Source of the DNA: Halomonas denitrificans
GTDB lineage: Bacteria; Pseudomonadota; Gammaproteobacteria; Pseudomonadales; Halomonadaceae
Direction of reading: 5' to 3'
Assembly (NCBI RefSeq): GCF_003056305.1
Contig: NZ_PYVX01000002.1
Location: 372,001-436,000, forward strand
Length of the DNA: 64,000 nucleotides
In this document: positions 34,595-44,926 of the stretch, piece by piece
Position numbering within the stretch: the stretch's first letter is position 1
Layout of the letters: the number at the start of each line of letters is the position of its first letter
The notes under the pieces: model-generated
What the model was told of the DNA's origin: nothing
The model's database searches: none
What the model saw: only the letters and a program-made list of their open reading frames with translations
Program-made: the position numbers and the translations under genes

Positions 34595-35521
34595 TCACAG
34601 CGTGAGCAGGAAGAGGATCAGCGGCGGCGAGAGCAGCGAGAGGATGAAGCCCGAGACCACCGCCACCGGCACGCAGGCGACGCCGCCGTGCTGCTGGATC
34701 ACCGGCAGCGTGAAGTCCATCGAGGTGGCGCCGCCATAGCCGATGGCGAGCGCCGCATGGCGGCGGATCACCAGCGGGATCAGCACGAAGGCGAGCAGTT
34801 CCCGGGCCAGGTCGTTGAAGAAGGCCACGCCGCCCAGCAGGGGGCCGAGCTGATCGCCGATCAGGATGCCGGAGAGCGAGTACCAGCCGAAGCCCGCTGC
34901 CATGGCGAGCCCCTCGTTCCAGGCGAGGTCGAGCAGCGGGGCGGCGAGCAGGCCGCCGACCAGCGAGCTGGTGGCCAGCGTCAGGGCGATGGCCAGCCCG
35001 AAGCGGTTGAGCACGATCTGGCGCAGCGGCATGCCGGAGTTGCGCAGCTGGCAGCCGATCAGCGCCAGCAGCGCGTAGAGCACCCACTCCGCCAGGCGCT
35101 CGGCGAGCGCGAACAGGCCGCTGCCGGCCAGCCACTCCAGCAGCAGGCCGATCACCACGCCGGCCACCACCACCGCGACCAGCGACAGCGAGCCGAGCAT
35201 GGCGGCGAGCTTGCTGGTGGGCGCGCCGGCCACCACCGCCGAGGTGCCGGCGGTCAGCCCCAGTCGGCGCGACAGCCACCACAGCGCCGCCAGGTTGCAG
35301 GTCGAGATCACCGCGAACAGCAGCAGCGCCTGGCTGCCCAGGCGCGAGAGCTGGCCGCCCAGGTCGTCCAGGCCGGCGAGGCTCACGCCCATCAGCAGCA
35401 GGATCACGTAGATCGAGGCGTTGACGCCGTGGTTGATCGGGGCCATCCACCGCGGATCGCGGACCCGGACCAGGTAGCCCAGCACCAGGGGCAACAGCAC
35501 GATCAGCAGACCGCTCAGCAT
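34595..35521 (-). CDS. lysO: LysO-family (YbjE) lysine exporter
   Basis: The 308-residue inner-membrane protein has eight to nine helices and two LysO halves: an N-terminal LPLVLGYLVR and a C-terminal domain with GFGWYSLSGILIGDQLGP, LARELLAFVLIPL and the conserved GGATSMDFTLPVIQQHGG. LysO exports lysine and toxic analogues such as thialysine. E. coli LysO is a single chain of 299 residues, so length agrees. The gene is separated from the kinase by 146 bases and may be independent. Confidence 0.9.
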   Translation of the reverse strand: MLSGLLIVLLPLVLGYLVRVRDPRWMAPINHGVNASIYVILLLMGVSLAGLDDLGGQLSRLGSQALLLFAVISTCNLAALWWLSRRLGLTAGTSAVVAGAPTSKLAAMLGSLSLVAVVVAGVVIGLLLEWLAGSGLFALAERLAEWVLYALLALIGCQLRNSGMPLRQIVLNRFGLAIALTLATSSLVGGLLAAPLLDLAWNEGLAMAAGFGWYSLSGILIGDQLGPLLGGVAFFNDLARELLAFVLIPLVIRRHAALAIGYGGATSMDFTLPVIQQHGGVACVPVAVVSGFILSLLSPPLILFLLTL

Positions 35522-35604
35522 CGAGATTCCCTTCCCGTCGGGGTCGCCGGCGGCGACCGAAAACCGCCCACTCTAGTCAATTTCCCTTCGGGGAGGAAGC
35601 GCGC

Positions 35605-36291
35605 TCAGCGCGGGGGGAGGGCGAGTTCGGTCAGCGCCAGGCGGCTGCGCCGCTCGCCGTCGCGGTGGTACTCCATGGCCAGCAGCAGCCCGGGCACGCC
35701 GGGATGGAAGCTGAAGCGCAGCCGGCGATCCGGTTCGTCGGGCTCGATGACCTCCACCCGCACCGCCTCGAACTCCCCGGCCGGCAGCGAGAGGGCGGCG
35801 CGCGGCAGCAGCCGGTATTCGACCAGCGTCTCGCGACCGCGATGGTCGAGGTAGCGCAGCCGGCAGGGGGCGGCGCACTGTCGGGCCGTGGCGCGCCGCG
35901 ACAGCTCGAACAGCGCCGCCTGGCGGTCGGGCAGCCGGGCCAGGGCGTCCTGGTCAAGGGTGTAGCGCTTGCCGACCCCGAGCAGGGAGTAGCCGCTGGC
36001 GTAGTGCAGCGAGCGCACCGCCTCGCCGGCGAGAAAGCGGCTGCGTTCGCGGCCCTGGGCCAGGGTGATGTCGGCGCGCATGTCGCTCAGCCACTGGCTC
36101 CCGTCCCGGGAGAGGCGGTGCTCGATGGTGGCGTTCGGCCAGCCGTCGACCTCCAGGTGATAGCGGGCGTCGAAGGGGCGCGGCTCGGCGGCGTGCACGC
36201 CGGCACCGCCCGGCAACAGAAAGACCAGCAGCAGCCAGGGCAGCAGCGGTAACAGCCGCGGGAGGCGGCGATGACGCGAGGGTGAGGGCAT
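35605..36291 (-). CDS. DUF3108 periplasmic protein
   Basis: The 228-residue protein has a long basic N-region and hydrophobic signal core (LPLLPWLLLVFLLPGGAGVHA), then a DUF3108 domain of beta strands (FDARYHLEVDGW, SGYSLLGVGKRYT, LRYLDHRGRETLVEYRLL, FSFHPGVPGLLLAMEYHRDGE). Two Cys (CAAPC) could form a disulfide. The function of DUF3108 is not known; such proteins are thought to sit in the cell envelope. ATG 36291 was chosen because the signal peptide begins there. Confidence 0.8.
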   Translation of the reverse strand: MPSPSRHRRLPRLLPLLPWLLLVFLLPGGAGVHAAEPRPFDARYHLEVDGWPNATIEHRLSRDGSQWLSDMRADITLAQGRERSRFLAGEAVRSLHYASGYSLLGVGKRYTLDQDALARLPDRQAALFELSRRATARQCAAPCRLRYLDHRGRETLVEYRLLPRAALSLPAGEFEAVRVEVIEPDEPDRRLRFSFHPGVPGLLLAMEYHRDGERRSRLALTELALPPR

Positions 36292-36446
36292 GACGGCGCT
36301 CCAGGGCCAGCGGTCGGCAGGGGTGAGAGTCCCCACGCGCCGCGGGGTTCCCTGGCGCGGGCGTCTCGCGCGGCCCCACGGGGCTGCTAGGCTTGCGGTG
36401 AAGGACGCGCCCGCGTCCACGAGCTCATGCCAACGAGGAGACTCCC

Positions 36447-37007
36447 ATGGCCAGACTCCTGCTGATCGCCGGGGACTACGTCGAGGACTACGAGATCATG
36501 GTGCCCTTCCAGGCCCTGCAGGCCATGGGGCACACGGTCGACGCCGTCTGTCCCGACAAGCGCGAGGGCGACAAGGTGCGCACCGCCATCCACGACTTCG
36601 AGGGTGACCAGACCTATTCCGAGAAGCCGGGCCACGACTTCGTCCTCAACGCCACCTTCGCCGAGGTGAGCGCCGAGGACTATGACGGCCTGGTGGTGCC
36701 CGGGGGGCGCGCCCCGGAATACCTGCGCCTGGACGAGCGCGTGCTGGAGCTGGTGCGCCACTTCTTCGAGTACGACAAGCCGACGGCGGCCATCTGCCAC
36801 GGCGCTCAGCTGCTGGCGGCGGCGGTGCCCCTCGAGGGCTTTCGCGTCTCGGCCTATCCCGCCTGCGCGCCGGAGGTGCGCCTGGCCGGCGGCGACTTCG
36901 CCGAGATCGCGGTCGATCAGGCGGTCACCAGTGGTATGCTGGTCTCCGCTCCGGCCTGGCCCGCCCACCCGGCCTGGCTGAAGCAGTTCGCCGCCCTGCT
37001 GTCGTGA
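36447..37007 (+). CDS. DJ-1/PfpI family protein
   Basis: The 186-residue protein has the DJ-1/PfpI fold with a nucleophile elbow [10 protein letters not shown] (Cys about residue 117) preceded by the [10 protein letters not shown] loop. An acid residue (Glu15 in YVEDYE) completes the usual pair. Members include deglycase-like stress proteins and proteases; the long insertion [21 protein letters not shown] matches a subgroup of uncharacterised members. The gene is just upstream of the TetR/SDR pair and may share electrophile-stress function with them, which is inference. Confidence 0.85.
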   Translation: MARLLLIAGDYVEDYEIMVPFQALQAMGHTVDAVCPDKREGDKVRTAIHDFEGDQTYSEKPGHDFVLNATFAEVSAEDYDGLVVPGGRAPEYLRLDERVLELVRHFFEYDKPTAAICHGAQLLAAAVPLEGFRVSAYPACAPEVRLAGGDFAEIAVDQAVTSGMLVSAPAWPAHPAWLKQFAALLS

Positions 37008-37033
37008 TCGAGATCGGCGGGGTTTGACGCCAC

Positions 37034-37048
37034 TAGACGACTGGTCTA
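37034..37048. promoter_or_regulatory. NemR-like operator at the tetR promoter
   Basis: TAGAC-N5-GTCTA inverted repeat 12 bp before the tetR start, resembling the NemR box TAGACC-N4-GGTCTA. A related palindrome lies in front of the SDR gene. Confidence 0.6.
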
Positions 37049-37059
37049 TTCTTTGCCCC

Positions 37060-37683
37060 ATGAAGACGCAAGACACCCGTGACAAGCTGATCCAGATCGG
37101 CGCCGAGCTGATCGCCGAGCAGGGCTTCAACGCCACCGGCATCAACGCGGTGCTGAGTCGGGCAGGGGTCCCCAAGGGCTCCTTCTATCACTACTTCTCG
37201 AGCAAGGAAGATTTCGGCCTGGCCGTGATCGACGCCTTCGCCGAGCAGTACGACGCGCGCCTGGTGGCGCTTCTCCAGGCGCCGGATCAGCCGCCGCTCT
37301 CCCGTCTGCGTCGCTACTTCGACGCCGGCCGGGCCGACATGCACTCCTGCGATCATGCGCGGGGCTGTCTGATCGGCAACCTCGGCCAGGAACTCTCCTC
37401 GCGCAGCGAGGTGTTCCGTGCGCGGCTCGACCAGGTATTCCGCCAGTGGGAGCGTCACCTGGTGGCCTGCCTCGAGGAGGCCCGGGCCGCCGGCGAGGTC
37501 TCCGAGACGCTCGACGTCGAGCGCCTGGCCGGCTTCATCCTGGCCGGCTGGCAGGGCGCCATGCTGCGCGCCAAGACCACCAAGTCGCTGGCGCCCATGG
37601 AGGCCTTCGAGCAGGTGCTGTTCCACGAGGTGCTGGGGCGCGAGGCGGCCCCCCGGGCGATGGCCTCCCACGAGGCCTCCTAG
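37060..37683 (+). CDS. TetR/AcrR-family regulator, NemR-like
   Basis: The 207-residue repressor has an N-terminal HTH (ELIAEQGFNATGINAVLSRAGVPKGSFYHYFSSKEDF) and an effector domain with Cys in MHSCDHARGCLIGNLGQELS, the segment that in NemR/AcuR-type proteins senses electrophiles. Its promoter contains an inverted repeat and the downstream SDR promoter a near-identical one, so it likely represses both genes and is relieved by reactive aldehydes or quinones. Start ATG 37060. Confidence 0.88.
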   Translation: MKTQDTRDKLIQIGAELIAEQGFNATGINAVLSRAGVPKGSFYHYFSSKEDFGLAVIDAFAEQYDARLVALLQAPDQPPLSRLRRYFDAGRADMHSCDHARGCLIGNLGQELSSRSEVFRARLDQVFRQWERHLVACLEEARAAGEVSETLDVERLAGFILAGWQGAMLRAKTTKSLAPMEAFEQVLFHEVLGREAAPRAMASHEAS

Positions 37684-37755
37684 CCCGACAGGCGGCCCTC
37701 CCGGCGAGCCGGGAGGGTGGTGTCTGGAGCCACATTCGATTTATCCCGTTTCTAG

Positions 37756-37767
37756 TAGACCGGTCTA
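37756..37767. promoter_or_regulatory. NemR-like operator at the SDR promoter
   Basis: Perfect palindrome TAGACCGGTCTA 41 bp before the SDR start, sharing TAGAC and GTCTA half-sites with the operator at 37034. Confidence 0.65.
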
Positions 37768-37808
37768 GCAAGGCCGTTTCACGGTATCACTGCACAGGAG
37801 CCATATAG

Positions 37809-38546
37809 ATGTCCGAGATCCAAGGCAAGGTCGTGATCATTACCGGGGCCAGCAGCGGCCTCGGCGAAGCCACCGCCCACCGCCTGGCCAAGGCCGGCGC
37901 CAAGCTGGTGCTGGGCGCCCGCCGCGAAGAGCGCCTGCAGGCCCTGCGCGACGCCATCGTCGAGCAGGGCGGCGAGGCGATCTACCGCGTCACCGACGTG
38001 ACCGAGCGCGACCAGGTCGAGGCCCTGGCCGAGGCGGCGAAGGAGGCCTACGGCCGCATCGACGTGCTGGTCAACAACGCCGGCCTGATGCCGCTGTCGC
38101 CGCTGGACCAGCTCAAGGTCGACGAGTGGGAGCAGATGGTGGACGTCAACATCAAGGGCGTGCTCTACGGCATCGCCGCGGTGCTGCCGACCATGCGCGA
38201 GCAGCACGCCGGCCACATCATCAACCTCTCCTCGGTGGCCGGCCACGTGGTCTTCCCCTCCGCGGCCGTCTACTGCGCCACCAAGTACGCGGTCAAGGCA
38301 CTCTCCGAGGGCATCCGCCAGGAGGGCGGCGAGGAGATCCGCTCCACCAACATCTCGCCGGGGGCGGTGGCCACCGAGCTCACCTCCACCATCAGCGATG
38401 AGGAGACCGCCAAGGGCGTCAACGAGCTCTACGAGATGGCCATCGACGCCGATGCCATCGCCCGGGCGATCGTCTACGCCATCGAGCAGCCGGCCGATGT
38501 CGACGTCAACGAGCTGATCATCCGGCCGACCAAGCAGCCGCTCTAA
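37809..38546 (+). CDS. SDR-family oxidoreductase
   Basis: A 245-residue classical [15 protein letters not shown] cofactor loop, LGARREER (Arg residues suggesting NADPH), [13 protein letters not shown] and YCATK catalytic Tyr/Lys. It belongs to the YdfG/serine-dehydrogenase-like cluster often found with TetR regulators. The preceding palindrome and TetR gene suggest induction by reactive carbonyls and a role in reducing them. Confidence 0.9.
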   Translation: MSEIQGKVVIITGASSGLGEATAHRLAKAGAKLVLGARREERLQALRDAIVEQGGEAIYRVTDVTERDQVEALAEAAKEAYGRIDVLVNNAGLMPLSPLDQLKVDEWEQMVDVNIKGVLYGIAAVLPTMREQHAGHIINLSSVAGHVVFPSAAVYCATKYAVKALSEGIRQEGGEEIRSTNISPGAVATELTSTISDEETAKGVNELYEMAIDADAIARAIVYAIEQPADVDVNELIIRPTKQPL

Positions 38547-38581
38547 GCCGCGCGCCCGCCGGACGAACGGCCTGAAGGAAC

Positions 38582-38616
38582 CCGGGCACGGTGCCTCGCA
38601 CCGTGCCCGGTTTTTT
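38582..38616 (+). terminator. Strong Rho-independent terminator after the SDR gene
   Basis: Perfect 13-bp stem (38582-38594 with 38598-38610), three-base loop and six T. Confidence 0.95.
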
Positions 38617-38676
38617 GCGTGAGTGCCTTGTGTCGGTGCTTGATGGGTGAGCGTGATGCAGGAGTCCGGCCGGCCC

Positions 38677-40023
38677 TCAGGCGCGCGACTGCAGGCGCGC
38701 AAGGCGCGGGCTCAGGATGACCGGATAGTCGCTCGCGCCCGCCTCGAGGCGCCTGACATCGGCGGGGAAGCGGGGCAGGGCATCGGCGACCCGCTCCCGG
38801 GCGTCATCGGCGCGGGCCATCTCGGCCTCGACCAGCCGGCCGGCCTTCACCAGAGGGCGCAGCAGCGGCTCGCCGGCCGCGACCGGCTCGTCGCGCAGGG
38901 CGATGACGTCGCCGAGGTAGTGGCCCTGGTCGTCCCGGCGGCGATAGACCTGCTTGGGGCAGGGCAGGTTGATCTTGCCCGGCGAGTGCTTGACCCGCGG
39001 CTCGCCGGCGTAGGCGACCAGCTTGTAGGAGAGGTCGATCACCGGGGCGTCCGCGGAGACCCCCATCTGGGTGCCCACCCCGAAGGCGTCGATGGGCGCG
39101 CCCTCCTCGAGCAGTACCGCGATCTGGGCCTCGTCGAGGCCGCTGCTGGCGACGATCTGCACCTCGTCATGGCCGGCGTCGTCGAGCAGCCGTCGCGCGC
39201 CCCGGGCCAGCTCGCCCAGGTCGCCGGAGTCGAGCCGGATGGCCTTCACCGCGAGGGCCGGCTCCTCGCCGAGCAGCTCGATCACCTTCTGCACCCCCTC
39301 GAGGGTGTCGTGGGTGTCGACCAGCAGGGTGGTGCCAGGGTAGTGGCGGGCGAAGGCGCGAAAGGCCTCCCGCTCGCTGTCGTGGGCCAGCACGTAGCTG
39401 TGGGCCATGGTGCCGCTGAGCGCCAGGCCGTGGCGCAGGCCGCCGAGCACGTTGCTGGTGCCGGCGAGCCCGGCGGTGCGGTAGGCGCGGACCCCGCGCA
39501 CCGCGGCATCGATGCCGTGCATGCGGCGCATGCCGAAGTCCACCACCGGCCGGCCCCGCGCCGCCATCACCACGCGCACCGCCTTGGAGGCCAGCACCGT
39601 CTCCAGCTGCACCAGGTTCATCGCCAGGCTCTCGAGGAGCTGGGCCTGGGCGATGGGCGCCTCCACCTCCAGCAGCGGCTCGTTGGCGAACACCGGCGTG
39701 CCCTCGGGCAGGGTCCAGATGTCGCCCTCGAAGCGCCAGTTGGCCAGCCAGTCGATAAAGCCGGCCTCGAAGAGCCCGGTGTCGGCCAGGCGCGAAAGGG
39801 CGGTGTCGCCGAAGCGCAGCCGGGCGAGCCGGGCGGCGGCGTGCTGCTGCCCGCAGGCGAGCATGAAGCGGCGCTCGGGCGGCAGCCGGCGAAAGAAGAG
39901 GCTGAAGGTCGCCACGCCCTCCATGGCCTCCTGCCAGTAGGCCTGGGTCATGGTCAGCTGGTAGAGGTCGGTGAGCAGGGCGAGCTCGTCCTCCTCGACC
40001 GTCAGGGGCGTCGGCGCGCTCAT
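38677..40023 (-). CDS. pncB: Nicotinate phosphoribosyltransferase
   Basis: The 448-residue enzyme makes nicotinate mononucleotide from nicotinate and PRPP in NAD salvage. It has the start [15 protein letters not shown], the [15 protein letters not shown] stretch, the active-site loop with His in [37 protein letters not shown], and [23 protein letters not shown]. It is the longer bacterial/archaeal form rather than E. coli PncB. The upstream pncA overlaps it by four bases, giving a two-step nicotinamide-to-NaMN operon. Confidence 0.92.
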   Translation of the reverse strand: MSAPTPLTVEEDELALLTDLYQLTMTQAYWQEAMEGVATFSLFFRRLPPERRFMLACGQQHAAARLARLRFGDTALSRLADTGLFEAGFIDWLANWRFEGDIWTLPEGTPVFANEPLLEVEAPIAQAQLLESLAMNLVQLETVLASKAVRVVMAARGRPVVDFGMRRMHGIDAAVRGVRAYRTAGLAGTSNVLGGLRHGLALSGTMAHSYVLAHDSEREAFRAFARHYPGTTLLVDTHDTLEGVQKVIELLGEEPALAVKAIRLDSGDLGELARGARRLLDDAGHDEVQIVASSGLDEAQIAVLLEEGAPIDAFGVGTQMGVSADAPVIDLSYKLVAYAGEPRVKHSPGKINLPCPKQVYRRRDDQGHYLGDVIALRDEPVAAGEPLLRPLVKAGRLVEAEMARADDARERVADALPRFPADVRRLEAGASDYPVILSPRLARLQSRA

Positions 40024-40586
40024 GGGCGCACCTCGACGCCGGCCTCGAGCAGCGTATCGCGCACGTCGTCCACGGCGGCGGGGTCGACCGCGGCGCTCAA
40101 GGCCTCGAGCAGGCGCACCTCGAAGCCCTCACGTCGGGCGTCCAGGGCGGTGGCCCGGACGCAGACGTCCAGCGCCAGGCCGCACACGATCACCCGTTCG
40201 ACGCCCCGCTCGCGCAGGTAGCCGGCGAGGCCCGTGCCATCGAAGGCGGAGTAGGCGTCGGCATCGAAGGCCGTGGCCTTGCTGACCCGCACCGTCTCGG
40301 CGGGCAGCGCGAGGTCGGGATGGAAGGCCGCCCCCGGGGTGTCCTGCACGCAGTGCACCGGCCAGGGGCCGCCGCGATGGTCGAAGCTCGCGTGATCGAC
40401 GGGGTGCCAGTCCCGCGAGGCGACGACCAGCGCCCCCGCCGCCCGGGCCGCCTCGATCTCGGCGTTGATGCCCGGCACCAGCGCCGTGGCGCCGTTCACC
40501 GCCAGGGCGCCGCCCTCGCAGAAGTCGTTCTGCAGGTCCACGACGAGCAGCGCGTCGCGGGGCTCATAGTGCTCGTTAACGCTCAT
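40020..40586 (-). CDS. pncA: Nicotinamidase
   Basis: The 188-residue cysteine hydrolase turns nicotinamide into nicotinate. The catalytic Asp is in LLVVDLQNDFCEGGAL, metal ligands in SRDWHPVDHASF, and the nucleophile Cys in ALDVCVRATALDA, preceded by the cis-peptide GLA. ATG 40586 has a GGAGG six bases upstream; a GTG one codon earlier is less well placed. The stop overlaps the pncB start. Confidence 0.92.
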   Translation of the reverse strand: MSVNEHYEPRDALLVVDLQNDFCEGGALAVNGATALVPGINAEIEAARAAGALVVASRDWHPVDHASFDHRGGPWPVHCVQDTPGAAFHPDLALPAETVRVSKATAFDADAYSAFDGTGLAGYLRERGVERVIVCGLALDVCVRATALDARREGFEVRLLEALSAAVDPAAVDDVRDTLLEAGVEVRP

Positions 40587-40684
40587 CACGCACCTCCCGG
40601 GAGGTCGTAGGGTGTCCCTCCACAGGGTAGGGGCTGAGTCGCCGTTGTTGTAGGGGGCGGTCGCTGCCCGCCCCGCTCAGCCGC

Positions 40685-41626
40685 TCAGTACCCGGCCCGG
40701 GGATCGACGGTGTCGATCGGCGTCCCCGCCTCGAGGGCGCGCAGCGCCTCGGCCACCTGGTCGAGCGCCTCGGCGAGGGGCGTGGGGCCGGCCATGTGGG
40801 GGGTGATCATGACCCGCGGGTGCGACCACAGCGGGCTCGCCTCGGGCAGCGGCTCCTCGGGGAAGGCGTCGAGCAGCGCGCCGCGCAGCCGCCCGGTCGT
40901 CTCGTCCTCGGCCTCGCCCAGGGCGTCGAGCAGCGCCGCCTCGTCGATCAGGGCGCCGCGCCCCGGGTTGATCAGGCTCGCCCCCTCGGGGAGCCGCGCC
41001 AGAGCCTGGGCATCGATGATGTGACGGGTCGCGGGGGTGTCGGGGAGCAGCAGCACCAGGCTCTTGACCCGCTCGAGCAGCGCCTCGAGCCCTGCGTCTC
41101 CGTGGTGGCAGTGGATGCCGGGCAGCGTCTTGGGCGAGCGGCTCCAGCCGTGCACCGGGAAGCCGTCGGCGGCCACCATGGCCGCCACCCTGGCGCCGAT
41201 GGCGCCGAGCCCCAGCACGCCCACCGGCCAGTCGGCCTTGTCGATCACCGCGTGCTCCCGCCACTGGTGGCGTGCCTGCTGGCGGCGATAGCGGTCGAAG
41301 TCGCGCTGGAAATGCAGCAGGCCGTAGCGCACGTAGTCGCCGATCAGCTCGGCCATGCCGGCATCGCGCAGCTTGACGATCGGCACCTCCCGGGGCAGGG
41401 CGGGATTGTTGAGCAGCGCATCGACCCCGGCGCCGAGGTTGACGATGCCCTTGAGCGCCACCGGCTCGCGCAGCAGCTCGGCGGAGGGCTTCCAGACGGC
41501 GAGATAGTCCGCGCTGCGACGCTGCTCCGCCGGGGCCGCGCTGGTGATCACCTCGGCCTCGGGTAGCCGTTCGGCCAGGGCCTCGCGCCACTGCTCGGCG
41601 TCGTCGATATGGACCAGCACTCGCAT
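40685..41626 (-). CDS. ghrA: Glyoxylate/hydroxypyruvate reductase A
   Basis: The 313-residue enzyme has the GhrA form of the D-2-hydroxyacid dehydrogenase fold: short substrate domain, WPVGVLGLGAIGARVA cofactor loop, WSRSPK (Arg for NADPH), NPGRGALIDEAALL, and PRVMITPHMAGPT with the catalytic His. It reduces glyoxylate and hydroxypyruvate. It is host-type by codon use and different from the island enzyme at 9792. It appears monocistronic. Confidence 0.92.
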   Translation of the reverse strand: MRVLVHIDDAEQWREALAERLPEAEVITSAAPAEQRRSADYLAVWKPSAELLREPVALKGIVNLGAGVDALLNNPALPREVPIVKLRDAGMAELIGDYVRYGLLHFQRDFDRYRRQQARHQWREHAVIDKADWPVGVLGLGAIGARVAAMVAADGFPVHGWSRSPKTLPGIHCHHGDAGLEALLERVKSLVLLLPDTPATRHIIDAQALARLPEGASLINPGRGALIDEAALLDALGEAEDETTGRLRGALLDAFPEEPLPEASPLWSHPRVMITPHMAGPTPLAEALDQVAEALRALEAGTPIDTVDPRAGY

Positions 41627-41695
41627 GGGAACCTCCGGGGGAAGATGAACGGTCGAGCCATCTTCCCGATTTCGGCGGCGCGAAGAAAGTCCCGC

Positions 41696-43336
41696 TCAGG
41701 CCGGGGTCGCGCGGCGCTCGCGGCGGGCCTCCGCCGGGGGCGGGTTCGCAGCGGCCGACGCCGGCGCCTCCTGCTCCTCGTGCTCGGCGGCGACCCGGAA
41801 GCGGGCGACCCGCTCGGCGAGCTCCGCCGCCTGGGCCTCCAGGGTCGCCGCCGAGGCGTTGGTGGCCTGCACCAGGCCGGCGTTCTGCTGGGTCGTGGCG
41901 TCGAGCTCGGCCACCGCCGTGCCGATCTGCGCCAGGCCGTCGGACTGCTCGCGGGTGGCCGCCCCGATGCGCAGCACCTCCTCGCCGAGGCGCTCGATGC
42001 CCTCGGTGGTCTCGCTCATACTGACGCCGCTCTGCTCCACCTGGCGGGCGCACTCGTCGAGCTGGCGGCGGGTGCCCTCCAGCAGGTTTCGGATCTCGCC
42101 GGCGGCGTCGGCGCTGCGGCTGGCCAGGGCCCGTACCTCGGTCGCCACCACGGCGAAGCCGCGGCCCTTCTCGCCGGCGCGGGCCGCCTCCACCGAGGCG
42201 TTGAGGGCCAGGATGTTGGTCTGGAAGGCGATGGTGTCGATGGTCTCGATGATGGAGTCCATGCGCCCGGCATCGGCGACCACGGCCTGGATCAGCGTCA
42301 CGCTGCGCCTCACGCTGTCGTGGCTCTCCCGCGCCCGGGCGGTGGCGCGCTCGGCCAGGCCGTCGGCCTCCCGGGTGCTCTGGGCGTTCTGTGACACCGA
42401 ACTGGTGATCTCCTCCATGCTGGCGGCGCTCTGCTGCAAGGCGCTGGCCTGCTGCTCGGTCCGCGAAGCCAGGTCCTGGCCGCCCCGGGCGATCGCCTCG
42501 GCACCCTGGTGGACGGCGAGGACAGTGTGGTGGATCGAGGCGACCAGGCCCCCCAGCGAGTCGGTCATCTGGCGCAGCGCGCCGAGCAGTCGCGCGGTCT
42601 CGTCGCGGCCGTGCACCTCGATGACCTGGCGCAGGTCGCCCCCGGCGACTCGCTCGGTGATCGCCAGCGCCTGGCCCAGCGGCCGGATGATGCTGCGGGT
42701 GATCAAAAGCGACAGGGCGACGGCCACCGCCAGGGCCAGGCCGGCGAACACCAGCAGGCCGGTGAGGGCACTGCCGTGGCGGGCCTCGATGCCGCTCGCG
42801 GCGTCGGCCATGTGGGCCTCGGCGCGCTCGCCGATGCCATCGGCGGTTTTCTGGAGCTGGTAGACCGCCGCCTTGTGCGCCGAGAAGGCGCGGTTGGCGT
42901 CGGCAGTGGTGGCGAACTCGCCGCCCTGCAGCCGGCGGTAGGTGGCCGCGAAGCCGGCGGCGTAGTCGTCCAGGGCCTCGCCGGCCTCCACGTAGAGCGC
43001 CTCGAGCGCGGGGGAGGGGGCCAGGTCGGCGCCGGCCGCCAGGGTGTCGGCGAGCCGCTCCCGGGCCGCGCGCCACTTGTCGTGATACTCGGCGACCTTT
43101 TCCGCCTCGCGCAGGTGGATGAAGGCGTCCTTCTCGTAGCGCCGGAGCTGCAGGGCCAGCCGCTGGACCCGCGAGGCGTTGAGGGCGATGGCGGCATCGA
43201 CCTCCAGGGTGTCGACGGCGGTCGTCCTGACCTGGGACAGGCCGCGGATGCCGACGCCGACGGCGGCCAGCAGCAGCAGGACGATGAGCGCAAAGGCCAG
43301 GGCGAGGCGGGCGCCGATGGAGAAGCGTTGCAGCAT
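41696..43336 (-). CDS. Methyl-accepting chemotaxis protein
   Basis: The 546-residue chemoreceptor has a first membrane helix (residues 8-30), a periplasmic four-helix-bundle sensor (about 31-185), a second helix (about 188-210), a HAMP domain, and a signalling hairpin with the invariant tip [20 protein letters not shown] and [15 protein letters not shown]. It ends in a Pro/Arg-rich tail without a NWETF-type CheR-docking pentapeptide. ATG 43336 is the natural start; the open frame continues far upstream without homology. The ligand is unknown, although the divergent ectoine operon makes an osmolyte possible. Confidence 0.9.
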   Translation of the reverse strand: MLQRFSIGARLALAFALIVLLLLAAVGVGIRGLSQVRTTAVDTLEVDAAIALNASRVQRLALQLRRYEKDAFIHLREAEKVAEYHDKWRAARERLADTLAAGADLAPSPALEALYVEAGEALDDYAAGFAATYRRLQGGEFATTADANRAFSAHKAAVYQLQKTADGIGERAEAHMADAASGIEARHGSALTGLLVFAGLALAVAVALSLLITRSIIRPLGQALAITERVAGGDLRQVIEVHGRDETARLLGALRQMTDSLGGLVASIHHTVLAVHQGAEAIARGGQDLASRTEQQASALQQSAASMEEITSSVSQNAQSTREADGLAERATARARESHDSVRRSVTLIQAVVADAGRMDSIIETIDTIAFQTNILALNASVEAARAGEKGRGFAVVATEVRALASRSADAAGEIRNLLEGTRRQLDECARQVEQSGVSMSETTEGIERLGEEVLRIGAATREQSDGLAQIGTAVAELDATTQQNAGLVQATNASAATLEAQAAELAERVARFRVAAEHEEQEAPASAAANPPPAEARRERRATPA

Positions 43337-43711
43337 GGGGGCAGGGACCTTGGGTGAGGGGTGACCCCCTTCTATCGGCCGGCCCTCGTCATTTCTTAAA
43401 CTACTGTTTTCTAATATTTTAATGGCCTCGGCGCCGGGCCCGCTCGCCGGCGATCGTGGCGCCGCCCCGACGGCGGGCTCGCCGGCCGGAGCGGGCGGCG
43501 TCGGCATGGGCGCAGGGGCGGTCGTGACGCGGCGTCGGCGCCCTCCAAGAAATGCTTGACCGCCTACCATGGGTTGGCAGTAACCTGCTCTTAGATAAGC
43601 GATCGACTGTGCGACGCCACCCCCGGCCCGTGACCGGGAGGGCCCTCGGCAGTGATGCGGCACCCGGCCCGGCCTTCTCGTCGCAGAGAGGGCCGATTTG
43701 TTGATGATGCG
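43337..43711. promoter_or_regulatory. Divergent promoter region between the chemoreceptor and doeA
   Basis: This 375-bp gap has an AT-rich patch at 43391-43425 (probably the chemoreceptor promoter, minus strand) and, toward doeA, TTGACC at 43556 with TAACCT 19 bp later, a weak sigma-70-like pair. I see no small gene in it. Confidence 0.4.
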
Positions 43712-44926
43712 ATGGCGAGTGGCTTCATGATTCAGGTTTCCCTGCCCTTCACTCGTGAAGAATATGCGACCCGCCTGTGGAAGGTGCGCGCCGAGATGGC
43801 CAGCCGCGGTATCGACGTGCTGATCGTCAGCGATCCCTCCAACATGGCCTGGTTGACCGGCTATGACGGCTGGTCCTTCTACGTCCACCAGTGCGTGCTG
43901 GTCGGCCTGGAGGGGGAGCCGGTGTGGTATGGCCGGCGAATGGATGCCAACGGGGCCCTGCGCACCTGCTGGATCGACCCGGACAACATCACCTACTACC
44001 CGGATTACTACGTCCAGAATCCGGACATGCATCCCATGGACTACCTCGCCCAGACCATCCTGCCCGACCGGGGCTGGCACGAGGGCGTAGTCGGCATGGA
44101 GATGGACAACTACTACTTCTCGGCCAAGGCCTACCAGAGCCTGCTGCGCGAGCTGCCCCATGCGCGCTTCATGGACGCCAACTCGCTGGTCAACTGGTGC
44201 CGGGCGATCAAGTCGCCGCAGGAGATCGCGTACATGCGGGTGGCGGCGAAGATCGTCGAGGGCATGCACACCCGCATCCTCGAGGTGATCGAGCCGGGCC
44301 TGCCCAAGAGCAAGCTGGTCTCGGAGATCTACCGGGTGGCCATCGAGGGCTGGCGCGACGACCAGGGCAAGATCTACGGCGGTGACTATCCCGCCATCGT
44401 GCCGATGCTGCCCACCGGCTCGGATGCCGCCGCCCCGCACCTGACCTGGGACGACACCCCGTTCCGCAAGGGCGAGGGCACCTTCTTCGAGATCGCCGGC
44501 GTCTTCAAGCGCTACCACGCCCCGATGTCGCGGACCGTCTTCCTGGGCAGGCCGCCCCAGGAGTTCGTGCGCGCCGAATCGGCGCTGCTCGAGGGCATCG
44601 AGAACGGCCTGGCGGTGGCCAAGCCTGGCAACCGCACCGCGGACATCGCCATGGCGCTGGGCTCGGCCATGGACAAGTACGGCTTCGACCGCGGCGGTGC
44701 CCGCTGCGGCTACCCCATCGGCATCAGCTACCCGCCGGACTGGGGCGAGCGCACCATGAGCCTGCGTCCCTCGGACGAGACCATCCTGCAGCCGGGCATG
44801 ACCTTCCACTTCATGCCGGGCCTGTGGGAGGACGACTGGGGCCTGGAGATCACCGAGAGCATCCTGATCACCGAGACCGGCTGCGAGACCCTGGCCGACT
44901 TCCCGCGCCAGCTGTTCGTGCGCTGA
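43712..44926 (+). CDS. doeA: Ectoine hydrolase DoeA
   Basis: The 404-residue protein is the M24 peptidase-fold ectoine hydrolase (EutD/DoeA). It opens the ectoine ring to N-acetyl-diaminobutyrate. Diagnostic stretches are [90 protein letters not shown] and the C-terminal [13 protein letters not shown]. It is nearly the same length as H. elongata DoeA. ATG 43712 or 43727 could be the start; neither has a strong SD. First gene of the ectoine catabolic run. Confidence 0.95.
   Translation: MASGFMIQVSLPFTREEYATRLWKVRAEMASRGIDVLIVSDPSNMAWLTGYDGWSFYVHQCVLVGLEGEPVWYGRRMDANGALRTCWIDPDNITYYPDYYVQNPDMHPMDYLAQTILPDRGWHEGVVGMEMDNYYFSAKAYQSLLRELPHARFMDANSLVNWCRAIKSPQEIAYMRVAAKIVEGMHTRILEVIEPGLPKSKLVSEIYRVAIEGWRDDQGKIYGGDYPAIVPMLPTGSDAAAPHLTWDDTPFRKGEGTFFEIAGVFKRYHAPMSRTVFLGRPPQEFVRAESALLEGIENGLAVAKPGNRTADIAMALGSAMDKYGFDRGGARCGYPIGISYPPDWGERTMSLRPSDETILQPGMTFHFMPGLWEDDWGLEITESILITETGCETLADFPRQLFVR

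Noticed and set aside
40650-40680. GC-rich inverted repeat after ghrA as a terminator
   Set aside because: Short stem and no T-run on the minus strand; too weak to call.
43574-43588. Sigma-54-like promoter before doeA (TTGGCAG then TGCT)
   Set aside because: GG and GC elements are one base too close for sigma-54, and no enhancer-binding site was found.
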